The notes beneath the pieces are model-generated. The model saw only the letters and a list, made by a program, of their open reading frames with translations, was not told the DNA's origin and searched no databases. A stretch of DNA of 64,000 bases from Fusibacter_C sp942493125 (lineage in GTDB: Bacteria > Bacillota > Clostridia > Peptostreptococcales > Acidaminobacteraceae), in NCBI GenBank assembly GCA_942493125.1, contig OW818667.1, positions 1,240,001 to 1,304,000 on the forward strand. Reading direction: 5' to 3'. Position numbers and translations under genes: made by a program. Positions within the stretch are counted from its first letter, which is position 1, and every line of letters starts with the position of its first letter. Positions 44,386 through 53,780 of this stretch are shown here, in pieces.

Positions 44386-45508
44386 ACTTTCGCCCCCTTA
44401 TGATGAAATAGGTCAAGCCGCAAAATACGATCGAATATAGCGACATGCCTGCCAAATTGAGAAAAAGTCGCGTGTGTGTTTCATAATAATATAGAGCATA
44501 AAGCGCATCCGAGAGTTGGTTCGCTGGATTGAGCCATGCGAGAAGCGGCAATTTTTGAGCGATATAATATTTGACATCGCTAATCATCATACCTGCCAAG
44601 AACGAGCCAAGCATGGATATGAAGAGCACCACAGCGATTTTCATGCCTTCACTTTTTTTGACTACTGCTGACAACATGGTGCCCATGGATATCCCGAGGA
44701 TACTTCCAATCAGCAGGATAAGGACAACATAAAACGTATTGGCGCCAAAAGTTACGCCGAGTACCAAATCCATGTAGACCAGTAAAACCAGTAAGCCTGA
44801 AAAATGAAACAAAATAGCCGCCAGCATGCCTGCCGCGAAGACTTTGAGCTTATGGACAGGGGCTACATTGAGACGTGCCGCTTGGCTGCTTAGATTTGCC
44901 TGCACGCGATTGACTTCTTCAAGGCCATACATACTGCCATAAAGACACGACATGGCAATCAACGCATAAAAGTAAACGAGCATCGGATCGGAGGCTTTAT
45001 CTGTAACACTGACTTCGCGGATATAATTTTGTTGTAGCGCCATCGATTCCATAAGTGCAGGTAATGCTTCAGGGTTATTTGCTGTAATTTCACTAATTGT
45101 TTTAGCATTTTGGCTATATTGATCCAAGAAATTTTTTAAAATACTTTGGTTGAGCCCCGTCCTGGAAACGACAAGTGTCAACGGCTCTGTTATCTCCCCA
45201 GCCATGATATATCCGTAAATCTCACTGTCTGAAAGCAGGCGTTTTGCGGTTGCTTCATCGCTACGCGTGAGATTGAATAGTCGATCATCTCCACTTGAAA
45301 GTTGATTGATCGTCTGATCAAATGCTGGAAATGCTTCTATACCAACTACTGCGACCTCAATCGGTGAAAAATTGTCAATCGTCTTGATATTGCTAAGGGT
45401 GATGCTGAAAAAGGTCGCTAGAACGAGTGGAAAAACCATTATCCAGAACACCAAATTTTTCTGTCTGATCAAGCTTTTTACCCTATAACTAAAAATGTGT
45501 AAAAACAT
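44372..45508 (-). CDS. ABC-2 type exporter permease
   Basis: A 378-residue permease with the same layout as its partner: N-terminal helix (about 18-38), extracytoplasmic domain, and a C-terminal block of helices with MKIAVVLFISMLGSFLAGMM. It starts MFLHIFSYRVKSLIRQKNLVFW, typical of ABC-2 exporters. RBS AGGAGG precedes the ATG; 9 bases separate it from the ATPase gene. The complex probably exports an antibiotic, peptide or lipid. Confidence 0.87.
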   Translation of the reverse strand: MFLHIFSYRVKSLIRQKNLVFWIMVFPLVLATFFSITLSNIKTIDNFSPIEVAVVGIEAFPAFDQTINQLSSGDDRLFNLTRSDEATAKRLLSDSEIYGYIMAGEITEPLTLVVSRTGLNQSILKNFLDQYSQNAKTISEITANNPEALPALMESMALQQNYIREVSVTDKASDPMLVYFYALIAMSCLYGSMYGLEEVNRVQANLSSQAARLNVAPVHKLKVFAAGMLAAILFHFSGLLVLLVYMDLVLGVTFGANTFYVVLILLIGSILGISMGTMLSAVVKKSEGMKIAVVLFISMLGSFLAGMMISDVKYYIAQKLPLLAWLNPANQLSDALYALYYYETHTRLFLNLAGMSLYSIVFCGLTYFIIRGRKYASL

Positions 45509-45517
45509 AGTCGCCTC

Positions 45518-46450
45518 CTAATCCCGCAGCTCTTTGCCGGTTATTTCGAGGAAAACGTCGTTGAGTGTCGGTAGCTCCGAATGGATTTTCCCAAAAGTCA
45601 CTTGTTCGCGTTTTAGAGTTTCGAGTACATTTTCGAGATTGTTCTTTCCCTTTGCCGATCGAATCGTCAATATGCCACCGTGTTCGTCTACTGTGATAAT
45701 ATTTTGTAACGACTCTATCGCCAAAAGTTGCTTAGATGTCAGATCAAATGTTTCCACGGTTATTTTCTCACCAAGGGAAATCATGTTTTTTAGAGCATCT
45801 TTTGTACCAGTGGCAATAACATTGCCCTTATCGAGAATCATGATGCGTGTGCAAATCTGTTCCACTTCCTCCATATAATGCGAGGTATAGATGATGGTTG
45901 CCCCTTGTTTATTGAGCGCCAATATGCCTTCTAGAATTTTGTTGCGACTTTGTGGGTCGACGGCAACCGTAGGTTCATCTAAGATGATGAGCTTCGGTTT
46001 ATGTGCGATGCCACATGCGATATTGAGCCTTCTAAGTAGACCACCGCTAAGCTTTTTCGGATAGAATTTTTTAAAGTCCTCTAAACCGACAAACTGTATC
46101 GCCTCTTCTACAAGACCTTTTCTCACTTTTTTATCTGAAACATACAGCCCACAAAAATAATCGATGTTTTCAATGACAGTCAGCTCATCGAATACGGCAA
46201 CATCCTGCATCACAATCCCAATGTCGCGTTTGATATCATAAGATTCGGGCGTCATTGGCTTGTCAAATACGAACACCTCACCCTTATCGTATTTGAGAAG
46301 CGACAAAATACAATTGATCGCCGTTGTTTTACCTGAGCCGTTCGGTCCAAGCAATCCGAATATTTCACCTTGTTCCACTTCAAAACTCAGATGATCCAGT
46401 GCCAATAGATCCCCATATCGTTTTACCAATTGATTGACTTTTACGACCAT
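45518..46450 (-). CDS. ABC exporter ATP-binding protein (DrrA-like)
   Basis: A 310-residue ATPase: Walker A GPNGSGKTTAI (about 37-47), signature KLSGGLLRRLNIACG, Walker B LIILDEPTVAVDPQSR and His in YTSHYMEEVE. The extra C-terminal 80 residues are usual for DrrA/CcmA-type exporter ATPases. The start at 46450 has AGGAGG 7 bases upstream; the longer frame from 46486 lacks a site. It is divergent from the NarL-type two-component operon, which probably regulates it. Confidence 0.92.
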   Translation of the reverse strand: MVVKVNQLVKRYGDLLALDHLSFEVEQGEIFGLLGPNGSGKTTAINCILSLLKYDKGEVFVFDKPMTPESYDIKRDIGIVMQDVAVFDELTVIENIDYFCGLYVSDKKVRKGLVEEAIQFVGLEDFKKFYPKKLSGGLLRRLNIACGIAHKPKLIILDEPTVAVDPQSRNKILEGILALNKQGATIIYTSHYMEEVEQICTRIMILDKGNVIATGTKDALKNMISLGEKITVETFDLTSKQLLAIESLQNIITVDEHGGILTIRSAKGKNNLENVLETLKREQVTFGKIHSELPTLNDVFLEITGKELRD

Positions 46451-46487
46451 ATTTTGCCTCCTATTTTCAGAAATATTTAATTTCATG

Positions 46488-46500
46488 ATTATGCGATTTC
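46488..46500 (-). promoter_or_regulatory. ATTATGCGATTTC motif upstream of exporter operon
   Basis: On the minus strand this reads GAAATCGCATAAT, 38 bases before the ATPase start. It nearly matches GAAATTGCATAAT at 32248-32260 (upstream of the GNAT-nitrilase gene). The CATAAT end could be a -10 box. Confidence 0.3.
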
Positions 46501-46612
46501 ATAATTTCCAATTATGTCAACAACGCTTAAATTATGCGTTTATGCGTTTTCCTCATGCTTTAAGTATAGGTGAAATGCACGGTATCTGTTAGTGCCATCC
46601 ATCACTATTATG

Positions 46613-46645
46613 AGGTGACATTTGTCACCTTGATTTGTGTCACCT
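46613..46645. promoter_or_regulatory. Palindromic site between exporter and two-component operons
   Basis: AGGTGACA-TT-TGTCACCT (46613-46630) is a perfect 18-base palindrome, followed by a third half-site TGTCACCT at 46638-46645, 15 bases after the second. It lies midway in the 286-base divergent region and is a good candidate binding site for the NarL-type regulator encoded at 47895. Confidence 0.6.
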
Positions 46646-46736
46646 TCAAGTGATAGACTATAGATAAATACTAAAACAGAAACAGCTATATATACATAAT
46701 ATTACATGCATTTTCTCAATAGTTATGGAGGCTAAT

Positions 46737-47876
46737 ATGCCCTTTAAATTTAATCCCACACTGATCATACTTTTCGCAAGCTGTGCCATTATACAGCTTC
46801 TCTATCCTACAGATATTATAGAAGTGCTGCCTTTCATAGTTTGCGCCATAACGGCTGGTCTTATTTACTATACTGACAAACCGCTTATCAAGCGTCTTGC
46901 GTTGATTTTCTATCTCATCCTTAGTGGCTTTTTGCCCGCCTATATTCTGTTCATCCCCGTAATACTCTACGCTTTTGTCGATGAAAGCACGCACTATTGG
47001 CTTCTCACTGCATTATTTCCATACCTCATGCATATTCAGCGCCTAATAGACATACAAGACAAAGTGTTTCTATCACTCATTTTGTCTCTTATGGCCTGTC
47101 TTCTAAAATATCAGCAAATCAATCAAATGCGTCTCAAGCGAGATCTAACACAAACCAATGATGCCATGCGCGAACTTACTTTACATTTAAATGAAAAGAA
47201 CCGACTTTTAATGGCCCATCAAGACGATGAAATTCACCTCGCCACACTCAACGAACGCAATCGAATCGCTAGGGAAATGCACGACCACGTAGGCCATCAA
47301 CTATCAAGAGTGCTATTACAAATCGGTGCACAGCTGACGCTTAAACCCGCTGACCCTGCATTGCTTTCAATGAAGGAAACATTAGACAGTGCTATGGACA
47401 ACCTCAGAATGAGCGTCCACGATCTGCATGACACATCAATAGATCTTGAAACCCAGCTCAGACAGATTGTGACACAATTTGAAAACTGTCCCGTCGTATT
47501 TAACATCAGACTTGATGCCGCACCAGCTGCTAAGGTGAAATACGCTTTCATCGCAATTCTAAAAGAAAGCCTTTCAAACGTCTCCAAGCATTCTCAAGCG
47601 ACTGAGGTCAAAGTTTCACTCATCGAACATCCGAGTTTTTATCAGATGATCATAAGCGATAACGGCAGAGTCACAAATAATGTTGGGAATAGTGTAACTC
47701 GTTTAAATGGTGAAAATGGCAACAATGGCTACGCACTTTACGACTTAATCCATGCCAACCTTTTGGACCATGGCATCGGCCTAAAAAACATCGAACAACG
47801 CGTCACAGAGCTCAAAGGACGTTTTCTCATCAGAACGCAAAATGGCTTTGAACTATTTATTTCGATTCCTAAGTAA
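46737..47876 (+). CDS. NarL-type sensor histidine kinase
   Basis: A 379-residue kinase with five to six hydrophobic segments in the first 130 residues, a coiled segment, and the HisKA_3 dimerisation region ERNRIAREMHDHVGHQLSR (about 173-191), whose first His in HDHVGH is the phosphoacceptor. The ATPase domain holds ILKESLSNVSKHSQATEV (N box) and GIGLKNIEQRV (G box). It lacks a clear extracellular sensor domain, as in intramembrane-sensing kinases that watch cell-envelope stress. Start at 46737 fits GGAGG. The ABC exporter across the promoter region is its likely target. Confidence 0.9.
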   Translation: MPFKFNPTLIILFASCAIIQLLYPTDIIEVLPFIVCAITAGLIYYTDKPLIKRLALIFYLILSGFLPAYILFIPVILYAFVDESTHYWLLTALFPYLMHIQRLIDIQDKVFLSLILSLMACLLKYQQINQMRLKRDLTQTNDAMRELTLHLNEKNRLLMAHQDDEIHLATLNERNRIAREMHDHVGHQLSRVLLQIGAQLTLKPADPALLSMKETLDSAMDNLRMSVHDLHDTSIDLETQLRQIVTQFENCPVVFNIRLDAAPAAKVKYAFIAILKESLSNVSKHSQATEVKVSLIEHPSFYQMIISDNGRVTNNVGNSVTRLNGENGNNGYALYDLIHANLLDHGIGLKNIEQRVTELKGRFLIRTQNGFELFISIPK

Positions 47877-47894
47877 ATGAACAAGGAGAACTTT

Positions 47895-48521
47895 ATGACG
47901 ATCTTATTAGTTGACGATGACCCCATCGTATGTCTTTCACTTAAAACAATCATTGAAGCCGATCCAACAATCGAAGTGGTGGCTACTGGCTCAAATGGTC
48001 ATGAAGCCATCGCCCTCTTTCAACAACATAAGCCAGACCTTTTACTCATCGACATTCGCATGCCAGAACTCAATGGACTTGAAGCGGCGGATGCCATCCT
48101 GCGACTTGACCCAGATGCCAAAATATTATTTTTGACGACTTTTTCAGATGATGAGTACATAATTAAAGCCCTTCGCATCGGCGCAAAGGGCTACTTGTTG
48201 AAACAACATTTTGATCGCATCGTACCATCCATTAAAACCGTATTGCTCGGTCAGAATGTCTATGGCGACGAGATTATGACGCGTCTTCCTGAACTGCTAA
48301 TCAAAAACAGTAAAATGGCGACTGCCCCTAATTTGGGACTTAGTGAAAAAGAGTTTCAAATCATAGAAAAGGTCTCTGAAGGCCTCTCCAACAAAGAAAT
48401 TTCAGACACGCTCTTCCTCAGTGAAGGCACCGTCCGCAACTATATCAGTGCCATATTGGAAAAGCTGGAGTTAAGGGATCGGACACAGCTCGCGATCTTT
48501 TATTATCAAAATATACGATAG
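47895..48521 (+). CDS. NarL/LuxR-type response regulator
   Basis: A 208-residue regulator: receiver domain with DDDP at residues 8-11, phosphoacceptor Asp in LLLIDIRMPEL (near 53), and Lys in GYLLKQ. The C-terminal LuxR-type helix-turn-helix reads LSEKEFQIIEKVSEGLSNKE and LFLSEGTVRNYISAILEKL (about 143-188). It follows the kinase gene by 18 bases, with AAGGAG before the ATG at 47895. A palindrome upstream of the kinase is the probable binding site. Confidence 0.93.
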   Translation: MTILLVDDDPIVCLSLKTIIEADPTIEVVATGSNGHEAIALFQQHKPDLLLIDIRMPELNGLEAADAILRLDPDAKILFLTTFSDDEYIIKALRIGAKGYLLKQHFDRIVPSIKTVLLGQNVYGDEIMTRLPELLIKNSKMATAPNLGLSEKEFQIIEKVSEGLSNKEISDTLFLSEGTVRNYISAILEKLELRDRTQLAIFYYQNIR

Positions 48522-48541
48522 AAATAAAAAAACGGCTACAA

Positions 48542-49108
48542 TTAGTGTGTCATAAAGCCAGCAGGCGGTATGCCCAGTGCTCTTATAAGCCTCGCCCAAT
48601 AATTCACTTGCGATGCCGTTGTTACGATCATCACGATTTCTCTCTCAGAAAAAGAGGCTTTAACGCGGTTTATAAAGGCATCTGAAAGCTCGATAGGTGT
48701 TTCTGTGATGCTTTTCGTATATAGAATCGCGCACTTTTCACGCTCGGATAATGACGGAATCATATCGAGGTCAAGCTGACCCTTCAGACCCTGCATTTCC
48801 TCTTCAGTAATGCCATTGAACTCATAACCAGCCGCATTCATGTCGATACAAAACGGACAACCTACCTGCAACGACACTTGCACCCGAATCAATTGAAGGA
48901 TTTTGGCACTGAGGTCTTTGCTAGGATGCCCATGTGCGACAAGCGCTTCCATCACACCAGAGCTGATTGCGGCCTTTGGGTACCAAGCGAGCAATTTTGG
49001 AGGCAACAGATCTTTACCCGTAGCACGTTTGGCGAAGAAAAGGCCTAGTTTGATATAAAATGGCATTTTTTTTGGTGGTTCAATATAGGCTTTCATCGTA
49101 GTTTTCAT
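48542..49108 (-). CDS. Carboxymuconolactone decarboxylase/AhpD-like protein
   Basis: A 188-residue helical protein with the AhpD-type redox motif VGCPFCIDMNAAGYEF (Cys-x-x-Cys, about 85-100). Members act as peroxidase partners or as gamma-carboxymuconolactone decarboxylases; the CxxC favours alkylhydroperoxidase-like activity. The start at 49108 forms a TGATG junction with the RidA-like gene stop, so translation is coupled. The two together may detoxify reactive metabolites; this is inference. Confidence 0.82.
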   Translation of the reverse strand: MKTTMKAYIEPPKKMPFYIKLGLFFAKRATGKDLLPPKLLAWYPKAAISSGVMEALVAHGHPSKDLSAKILQLIRVQVSLQVGCPFCIDMNAAGYEFNGITEEEMQGLKGQLDLDMIPSLSEREKCAILYTKSITETPIELSDAFINRVKASFSEREIVMIVTTASQVNYWARLIRALGIPPAGFMTH

Positions 49109-49524
49109 CAAATTTCAGGATTGGCAGGAATGCCTGCGATTGCTTCTATTTCAACAAGTTGATTTTCATAGCCCAAAATCGTAACGCCGGTTAATGTACT
49201 TGGGACATCATGGTCGCCAAAAGCTGCGCGTATCGTGTGCCAAGCTGTTACCAAATCATCGCGATTTTGTGAAGCTACTAGTACTCTAGTATAGACCACA
49301 TTTTCAAGTGTTGCATCACTAGCCTTCAGAGCTTCAATTAAATTATCGATACATAGCTGTGCTTGAAGTGCATAATCGCTTCCATCAGGGATATCACCCT
49401 CTTTATCAAGCGGACAAGCGCCTGCCATGAAAAGCAGATCCATACCGGCAGGCACGCGACTGCCATATGCATAATCGACGTCTGCCATGTTTGATGATCG
49501 AATTAATTCAACTTTTTTACTCAT
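49108..49524 (-). CDS. RidA-like (YjgF/Rid) family protein
   Basis: A 138-residue Rid-superfamily protein: FMAGACPLDKEGDIP near 27-41, ALKASDATLENVVYTRVLVAS, and VPSTLTGVTILGYENQLVEIEAIA at the end. The Arg that gives RidA its imine deaminase activity (in PxRxxV-type motifs) is replaced here by Ser in VPST, so it belongs to one of the other Rid groups and probably lacks that activity. The start at 49524 is 8 bases after AAAGGA. Co-transcribed with the AhpD-like gene. Confidence 0.85.
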   Translation of the reverse strand: MSKKVELIRSSNMADVDYAYGSRVPAGMDLLFMAGACPLDKEGDIPDGSDYALQAQLCIDNLIEALKASDATLENVVYTRVLVASQNRDDLVTAWHTIRAAFGDHDVPSTLTGVTILGYENQLVEIEAIAGIPANPEI

Positions 49525-49582
49525 ATTATCCATCCTTTCTACTAAAAGCTATGTGTGAAGGCTTTATTCACTGAAATCATAT

Positions 49583-50785
49583 TTATGATAGTAAGAATTC
49601 AATTATATTTTGTACTTTAATGCCTTCATAATCATCAAACGGCGTTTCGTCCATGGTCAAAACAACTTTTAGATAATTGTCAGAAATGGCTTTGAGTGGC
49701 CGCAACTCACGCTCTCTCACCTCAGTCGCTAAAATTGTGGCTGAAACCTGATAATAAATTTTTTCAGTCAAATTTGTTGCTACAAAATCGACCTCAAAAG
49801 TACCCACTTTACCAATAGTAACGTTATATCCTCTTCTGATGAGTTCAATAAAAACGATATTTTCTAATACATGACCAAAATCAGTATTCCTAAGTCCAGT
49901 AAGTTTATTGCGAATACCTATATCAACAATATAATACTTTTCTAAAGTCTTTAAAATTTGTTTGCCTTTTAGATCAAATCGATTTGCTTTATAAATAATA
50001 AAAGCATTCTCCAGCATTCTTAAATAATTATCAATTGTATCACTAGTAACTTTTCGACCACTACTCGTTAGATAATCACTTATTTTCTTTGTAGATACAA
50101 TACTGCCTATATTTGCAGCGATATACTTCAGAACGGTTTCTAATAAAGCAGTATCTCTAACATTATTTCTATCAACAACGTCTTTCATTAAAACAGTGTT
50201 GGTTATCCCCTCTAAGAAATCACCAATTGTGTCTGGATGATCCAAAAGTTCAACAACTGTTGGTAAACCACCGAACTGTATATAGTTATTGAACGATTTC
50301 TTTAAATCCGCTGCATAATCACCAGTCGTAAAATCAATGTATTCTTTAAATGATAATGGCAACATCTTAATTTCAACATATCGTCCAGATAGAAGCGTAG
50401 ACAATTCAGAAGATAATAAATAAGCATTCGAACCTGTAATATAAATATCTACATTTGCATCTACCAAAAAAGAATTAATGACCTTTTCCCACGATTCTAC
50501 TTGTTGTATTTCATCCAATAAAATATAAGTTTTTTCTTTAGTGTTTATCATTTTGCCTTTAATATAGGCGTGAAGTTCTCGATAACCGCTCATTTGGTCA
50601 AATTCAAACGATTCAAAATTCATTCGTATAATGTTATTTTGAGAAATACCACTGTCAATCAAATACTTCTCAAACAAAGAAAGCAAAGTTGACTTACCAC
50701 ATCGTCTGATTCCGGTAATCACTTTAATAAGCGGTTTGTCTTTAAATTGAATCAGTTTAGAAAGATATAAGTTTCTATTTTTCAT
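49583..50785 (-). CDS. AAA-type ATPase with DUF4143 domain
   Basis: A 400-residue ATPase: Walker A GIRRCGKSTLL (about 26-36), Walker B TYILLDEIQQVESW, sensor ITGSNAYLLSSELSTLLSGR, and a C-terminal DUF4143 domain with FEVDFVATN, a PD-(D/E)xK-like nuclease motif remnant. This family is common and often expanded in anaerobes and archaea; the function is not established. The gene is more A+T rich than its neighbours, in keeping with acquisition by transfer. RBS GAGGTG. Monocistronic. Confidence 0.87.
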   Translation of the reverse strand: MKNRNLYLSKLIQFKDKPLIKVITGIRRCGKSTLLSLFEKYLIDSGISQNNIIRMNFESFEFDQMSGYRELHAYIKGKMINTKEKTYILLDEIQQVESWEKVINSFLVDANVDIYITGSNAYLLSSELSTLLSGRYVEIKMLPLSFKEYIDFTTGDYAADLKKSFNNYIQFGGLPTVVELLDHPDTIGDFLEGITNTVLMKDVVDRNNVRDTALLETVLKYIAANIGSIVSTKKISDYLTSSGRKVTSDTIDNYLRMLENAFIIYKANRFDLKGKQILKTLEKYYIVDIGIRNKLTGLRNTDFGHVLENIVFIELIRRGYNVTIGKVGTFEVDFVATNLTEKIYYQVSATILATEVRERELRPLKAISDNYLKVVLTMDETPFDDYEGIKVQNIIEFLLS

Positions 50786-50836
50786 AGTATCACCTCATAA
50801 CGAGATTATACTCTTTAAAAAAACATTTTTCAACTT

Positions 50837-52948
50837 TTATTCGACTATACTCGTAAAACTTTCACTTCTCATGAACTTAAATCGATTCACATCGTCATGA
50901 AGTGCTTCAGCTAATTGATTTAAGTTATCACATGAATTGTATATACTCATGATTGCCACCGTTTGATTTTCAACTGAGATAACAATCTTGTCCGTACTCT
51001 TACTGTTGTCATTGCTAATTTGTGCCGATTCTTCAATGCTGTCACGTAATGTGTCCTTGATTGTTTGTATCGTCATCCTCGATTGTGATGTGTCTTCGAT
51101 TAATTGATCGACTTTTTCTATCGTTTTTTTGATTTCAATGTACTTCTCACGCGTTTTTGAGACACTTGATTTTTGTAGATCAGAAATATCGGTCAGTGAT
51201 TTTATTGTGCCAACCACCTCACTGTGGCTGCTTTGAAGCTGGTTGACGATCAAATTGATTTGCTGGGTTGATTCTTTGGATTGTTCAGCCAAGCTTCTTA
51301 TCTCGTTTGCCACTACTGAGAAACCCCTTCCATGTTCACCAGCTCTAGCTGCTTCGATTGCTGCATTTAAAGCGAGTAGATTGGTACGGTTGGCAATGTC
51401 CATGATAAATTTGCTCGCCAGTTCGATTTTCAACGAGTCTTCTGTGCTTCTTTCTACCTTTTCCTGCATGTTTTGATTCGCTTTGATTGATTTCTCATTG
51501 ATCTGAGAAAGCTCAGACATAAGTGACATGCCTTCATCGACTTTTTCTTTCATCAGACTCATGTCGTCTATCATGCTTTTATGCACGATGGCATCACTTT
51601 CAATGGCCATTTCTAAATTCATGAGTGCTTCGTAACCATCACTCGCCTTATCAACTTGCTTAGTTGAGCCATCTGATATTTCATCGATGGTACCAGCAAT
51701 TTTTTGAGCATTAATGGTCGCATTTTGCGTCTCATTTTTTAACATGATGGACGCTTCTTTTAAATCAATAGAGACTGTATCGACTTTGCTAATTATACTC
51801 TGTAAACTCACGACGATGGTCATGATAGAAGCACTCAGTTCACCGAATTCGTCACGACGATTTAAAAGTGCTCTATCCGGTTCAACGGTCAAATCATAAC
51901 GAGCGATACGCACCGTTAAATCCATCAATTTTGAAATTGGCTTAATAAAACTCTTTGCTGTTGCAAACGCCATAAGTAAACTCATTAGGACAACGCCTAC
52001 AGAGACTATTAAAATCAGTTCACCAAGCGCTTTTTGTCCGCCAAACACCTCTTCGTGGGCAACCTCTATGACCATTCCGGCAAAACTATTGCCCACTTTC
52101 ACGACTGATAAATTGGAAACCGTTTTTGAGTTGTCATAGCTATTCACAACCTGAACGTCAGCAAAATCGATGTTGTTTGCTTCAATTTGTTCCGCTAGCT
52201 CTGCCACATAGACTGTCGATATCGACTCTTTAAGTGCACTATTTTCTGCAAACGGTGCGCGAGACGTATTGGTCAAGAGTAGCCCATTTTGATCCACAAG
52301 ATAAACGTCTGCGGTGGTACCTAAAACATCTTGCCCTGATTTAACGATCTGATTCAAGTCTTCTTGATTGATGACGATGTTGATAGTACCAATCACATCT
52401 GTAGTCTGATTTTCATAACCACCAATTGGCGTTGATAACACTAAGATGTTATCGTCTATAAAAGAATTTCGAAATAGATTCGACCATGTTTGCTCACCCT
52501 CAAGTGCCTTTAAACAATAATCGCCTACAGTTGCAAGAGGCGCTATATCCAGTGCCTCATAATTTAAAGAGAAGATGACTTCGTTGTATGCATTGGTTAT
52601 AAATATATCTGTATAACCATAATAGGAAGATGCCTGAGTTAGTAAATGCTTAAAATCTTCGTACACTTTTGACTTTTCCTCGGCATTTACTTTGTAAGTA
52701 TTCAGTTTTTCGACACCTTCTCTGACGATTCTAGACTCTGAAAGGATCTGTGCATCCCCTTCTCTTGCTTTAAAGTAAGTCTCGATACGGTCATTGGTCA
52801 TCTTTGCAAATAGTGCTGTATTTTTCTCTACTTGCACCGCCACTTCTTCGGATGATTTGTTAATGCTGATCGTGCTAAGTAATACAATTGGAAAAAAACC
52901 TATGAACAGCGCCATTAGTACTAGCTTCACTTGAATACCAAATCTCAT
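50837..52948 (-). CDS. Methyl-accepting chemotaxis protein (dCache type)
   Basis: A 703-residue chemoreceptor: signal anchor helix (about 10-30), an extracellular dCache-like domain (about 35-300; TDIFITNAYNEVIFSLNYEALD is typical), a second membrane helix near 305-325, a HAMP segment (MDLTVRIARYDLTV), and a long coiled-coil with the conserved tip ANRTNLLALNAAIEAARAGE. It binds CheW/CheA at the cytoplasmic tip. Ligand unknown. Start at 52948 follows GGGG; a TTG two codons earlier overlaps the site. No flagellar or che genes are near. Confidence 0.93.
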   Translation of the reverse strand: MRFGIQVKLVLMALFIGFFPIVLLSTISINKSSEEVAVQVEKNTALFAKMTNDRIETYFKAREGDAQILSESRIVREGVEKLNTYKVNAEEKSKVYEDFKHLLTQASSYYGYTDIFITNAYNEVIFSLNYEALDIAPLATVGDYCLKALEGEQTWSNLFRNSFIDDNILVLSTPIGGYENQTTDVIGTINIVINQEDLNQIVKSGQDVLGTTADVYLVDQNGLLLTNTSRAPFAENSALKESISTVYVAELAEQIEANNIDFADVQVVNSYDNSKTVSNLSVVKVGNSFAGMVIEVAHEEVFGGQKALGELILIVSVGVVLMSLLMAFATAKSFIKPISKLMDLTVRIARYDLTVEPDRALLNRRDEFGELSASIMTIVVSLQSIISKVDTVSIDLKEASIMLKNETQNATINAQKIAGTIDEISDGSTKQVDKASDGYEALMNLEMAIESDAIVHKSMIDDMSLMKEKVDEGMSLMSELSQINEKSIKANQNMQEKVERSTEDSLKIELASKFIMDIANRTNLLALNAAIEAARAGEHGRGFSVVANEIRSLAEQSKESTQQINLIVNQLQSSHSEVVGTIKSLTDISDLQKSSVSKTREKYIEIKKTIEKVDQLIEDTSQSRMTIQTIKDTLRDSIEESAQISNDNSKSTDKIVISVENQTVAIMSIYNSCDNLNQLAEALHDDVNRFKFMRSESFTSIVE

Positions 52949-53210
52949 GGTCAACCCCTATGTCATATATTTTATTTTCATTACATCATTCATATAATTT
53001 TATTTCTAAACTTATAATGTTATTTCCTCAATTAAATTTAGCATGACAATGTTAGGTGGAAATATGGTTTGCGTTATGTCTGTGTAAAGTACCGGTATTA
53101 AACAAATTGACAAAACGTCATCTGACCCTATCAATTTTATGCATTCTGCATATTTACTACGAGTCACCTCGCTGGTATGCTGTACCTAATTCAACTTAGG
53201 AGGCAATCTC
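52949..53210. other. Intergenic region before the ECF-aminotransferase pair
   Basis: 262 bases between divergent genes. I find no thiamine-type riboswitch hallmark (no CTGAGA) and no open frame with a ribosome binding site. It should contain the two opposed promoters; I cannot place them reliably. Confidence 0.3.
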
Positions 53211-53747
53211 ATGGATAAAGGGCAAATGACACAACAAACAAAATTAACGACGAAAGATTTAGTCTTGACTGGTCTATTAACGGCTATTGTTTTTTCAGCG
53301 ACAATGTTTGTAAACATTCGTTTACCGATTTCTATTAACGGTGGACTGATTCACATGGGCAATATCGCATTATTTTTGACGGCTTTTCTATTTGGCAAAA
53401 AGAAAGGCGCCATCGCTGGCGCTTTTGGTATGGGTCTATTCGACATACTTTCAGGTTGGACCGCATGGGCACCTTTTACGTTTGTCATTCGTGGCGTTAT
53501 GGGTTACGTTATTGGTTCAATTTCACATGCCAACAATAAAGAGGGTGTGAACGCAATATACAATATCGTCGCTATCATATTAGGCGGTATATGGATGATA
53601 GGTGGGTATTACATGACCGAAGTCATTTTATATGGAAATTGGATGACTCCAGCGACTTCAATTCCAGGAAATATCGTACAAATCGTCTTTGGCTGTCTTT
53701 CAGTCATTTTGGCACCGATGCTTAAAAACGCGATCAAACACTTGTAA
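53211..53747 (+). CDS. ECF transporter S component
   Basis: A 178-residue membrane protein with five to six helices. The N-terminal KDLVLTGLLTAIVFSATMF, then NGGLIHMGNIALFLTAFLFGKKKGAIAGAFGMGLFDILSGW (two consecutive motifs, about 41-80), match S components of energy-coupling factor vitamin importers. It needs the shared T and A subunits, which are not here. The gene 33 bases downstream encodes a class V aminotransferase resembling pyridoxamine-pyruvate transaminase, so vitamin B6 (pyridoxamine or pyridoxal) is the likely substrate. That is inference; other vitamins remain possible. RBS AGGAGG. Confidence 0.85.
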   Translation: MDKGQMTQQTKLTTKDLVLTGLLTAIVFSATMFVNIRLPISINGGLIHMGNIALFLTAFLFGKKKGAIAGAFGMGLFDILSGWTAWAPFTFVIRGVMGYVIGSISHANNKEGVNAIYNIVAIILGGIWMIGGYYMTEVILYGNWMTPATSIPGNIVQIVFGCLSVILAPMLKNAIKHL

Positions 53748-53780
53748 AATTAATGATGTAGATTAGGGAGGTAAAATAAT

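Noticed and set aside
52949..53210. Possible riboswitch before the ECF S component gene
   Set aside because: The thiamine, cobalamin and preQ1 hallmarks are not found; no stable hairpin with T-run precedes the gene.
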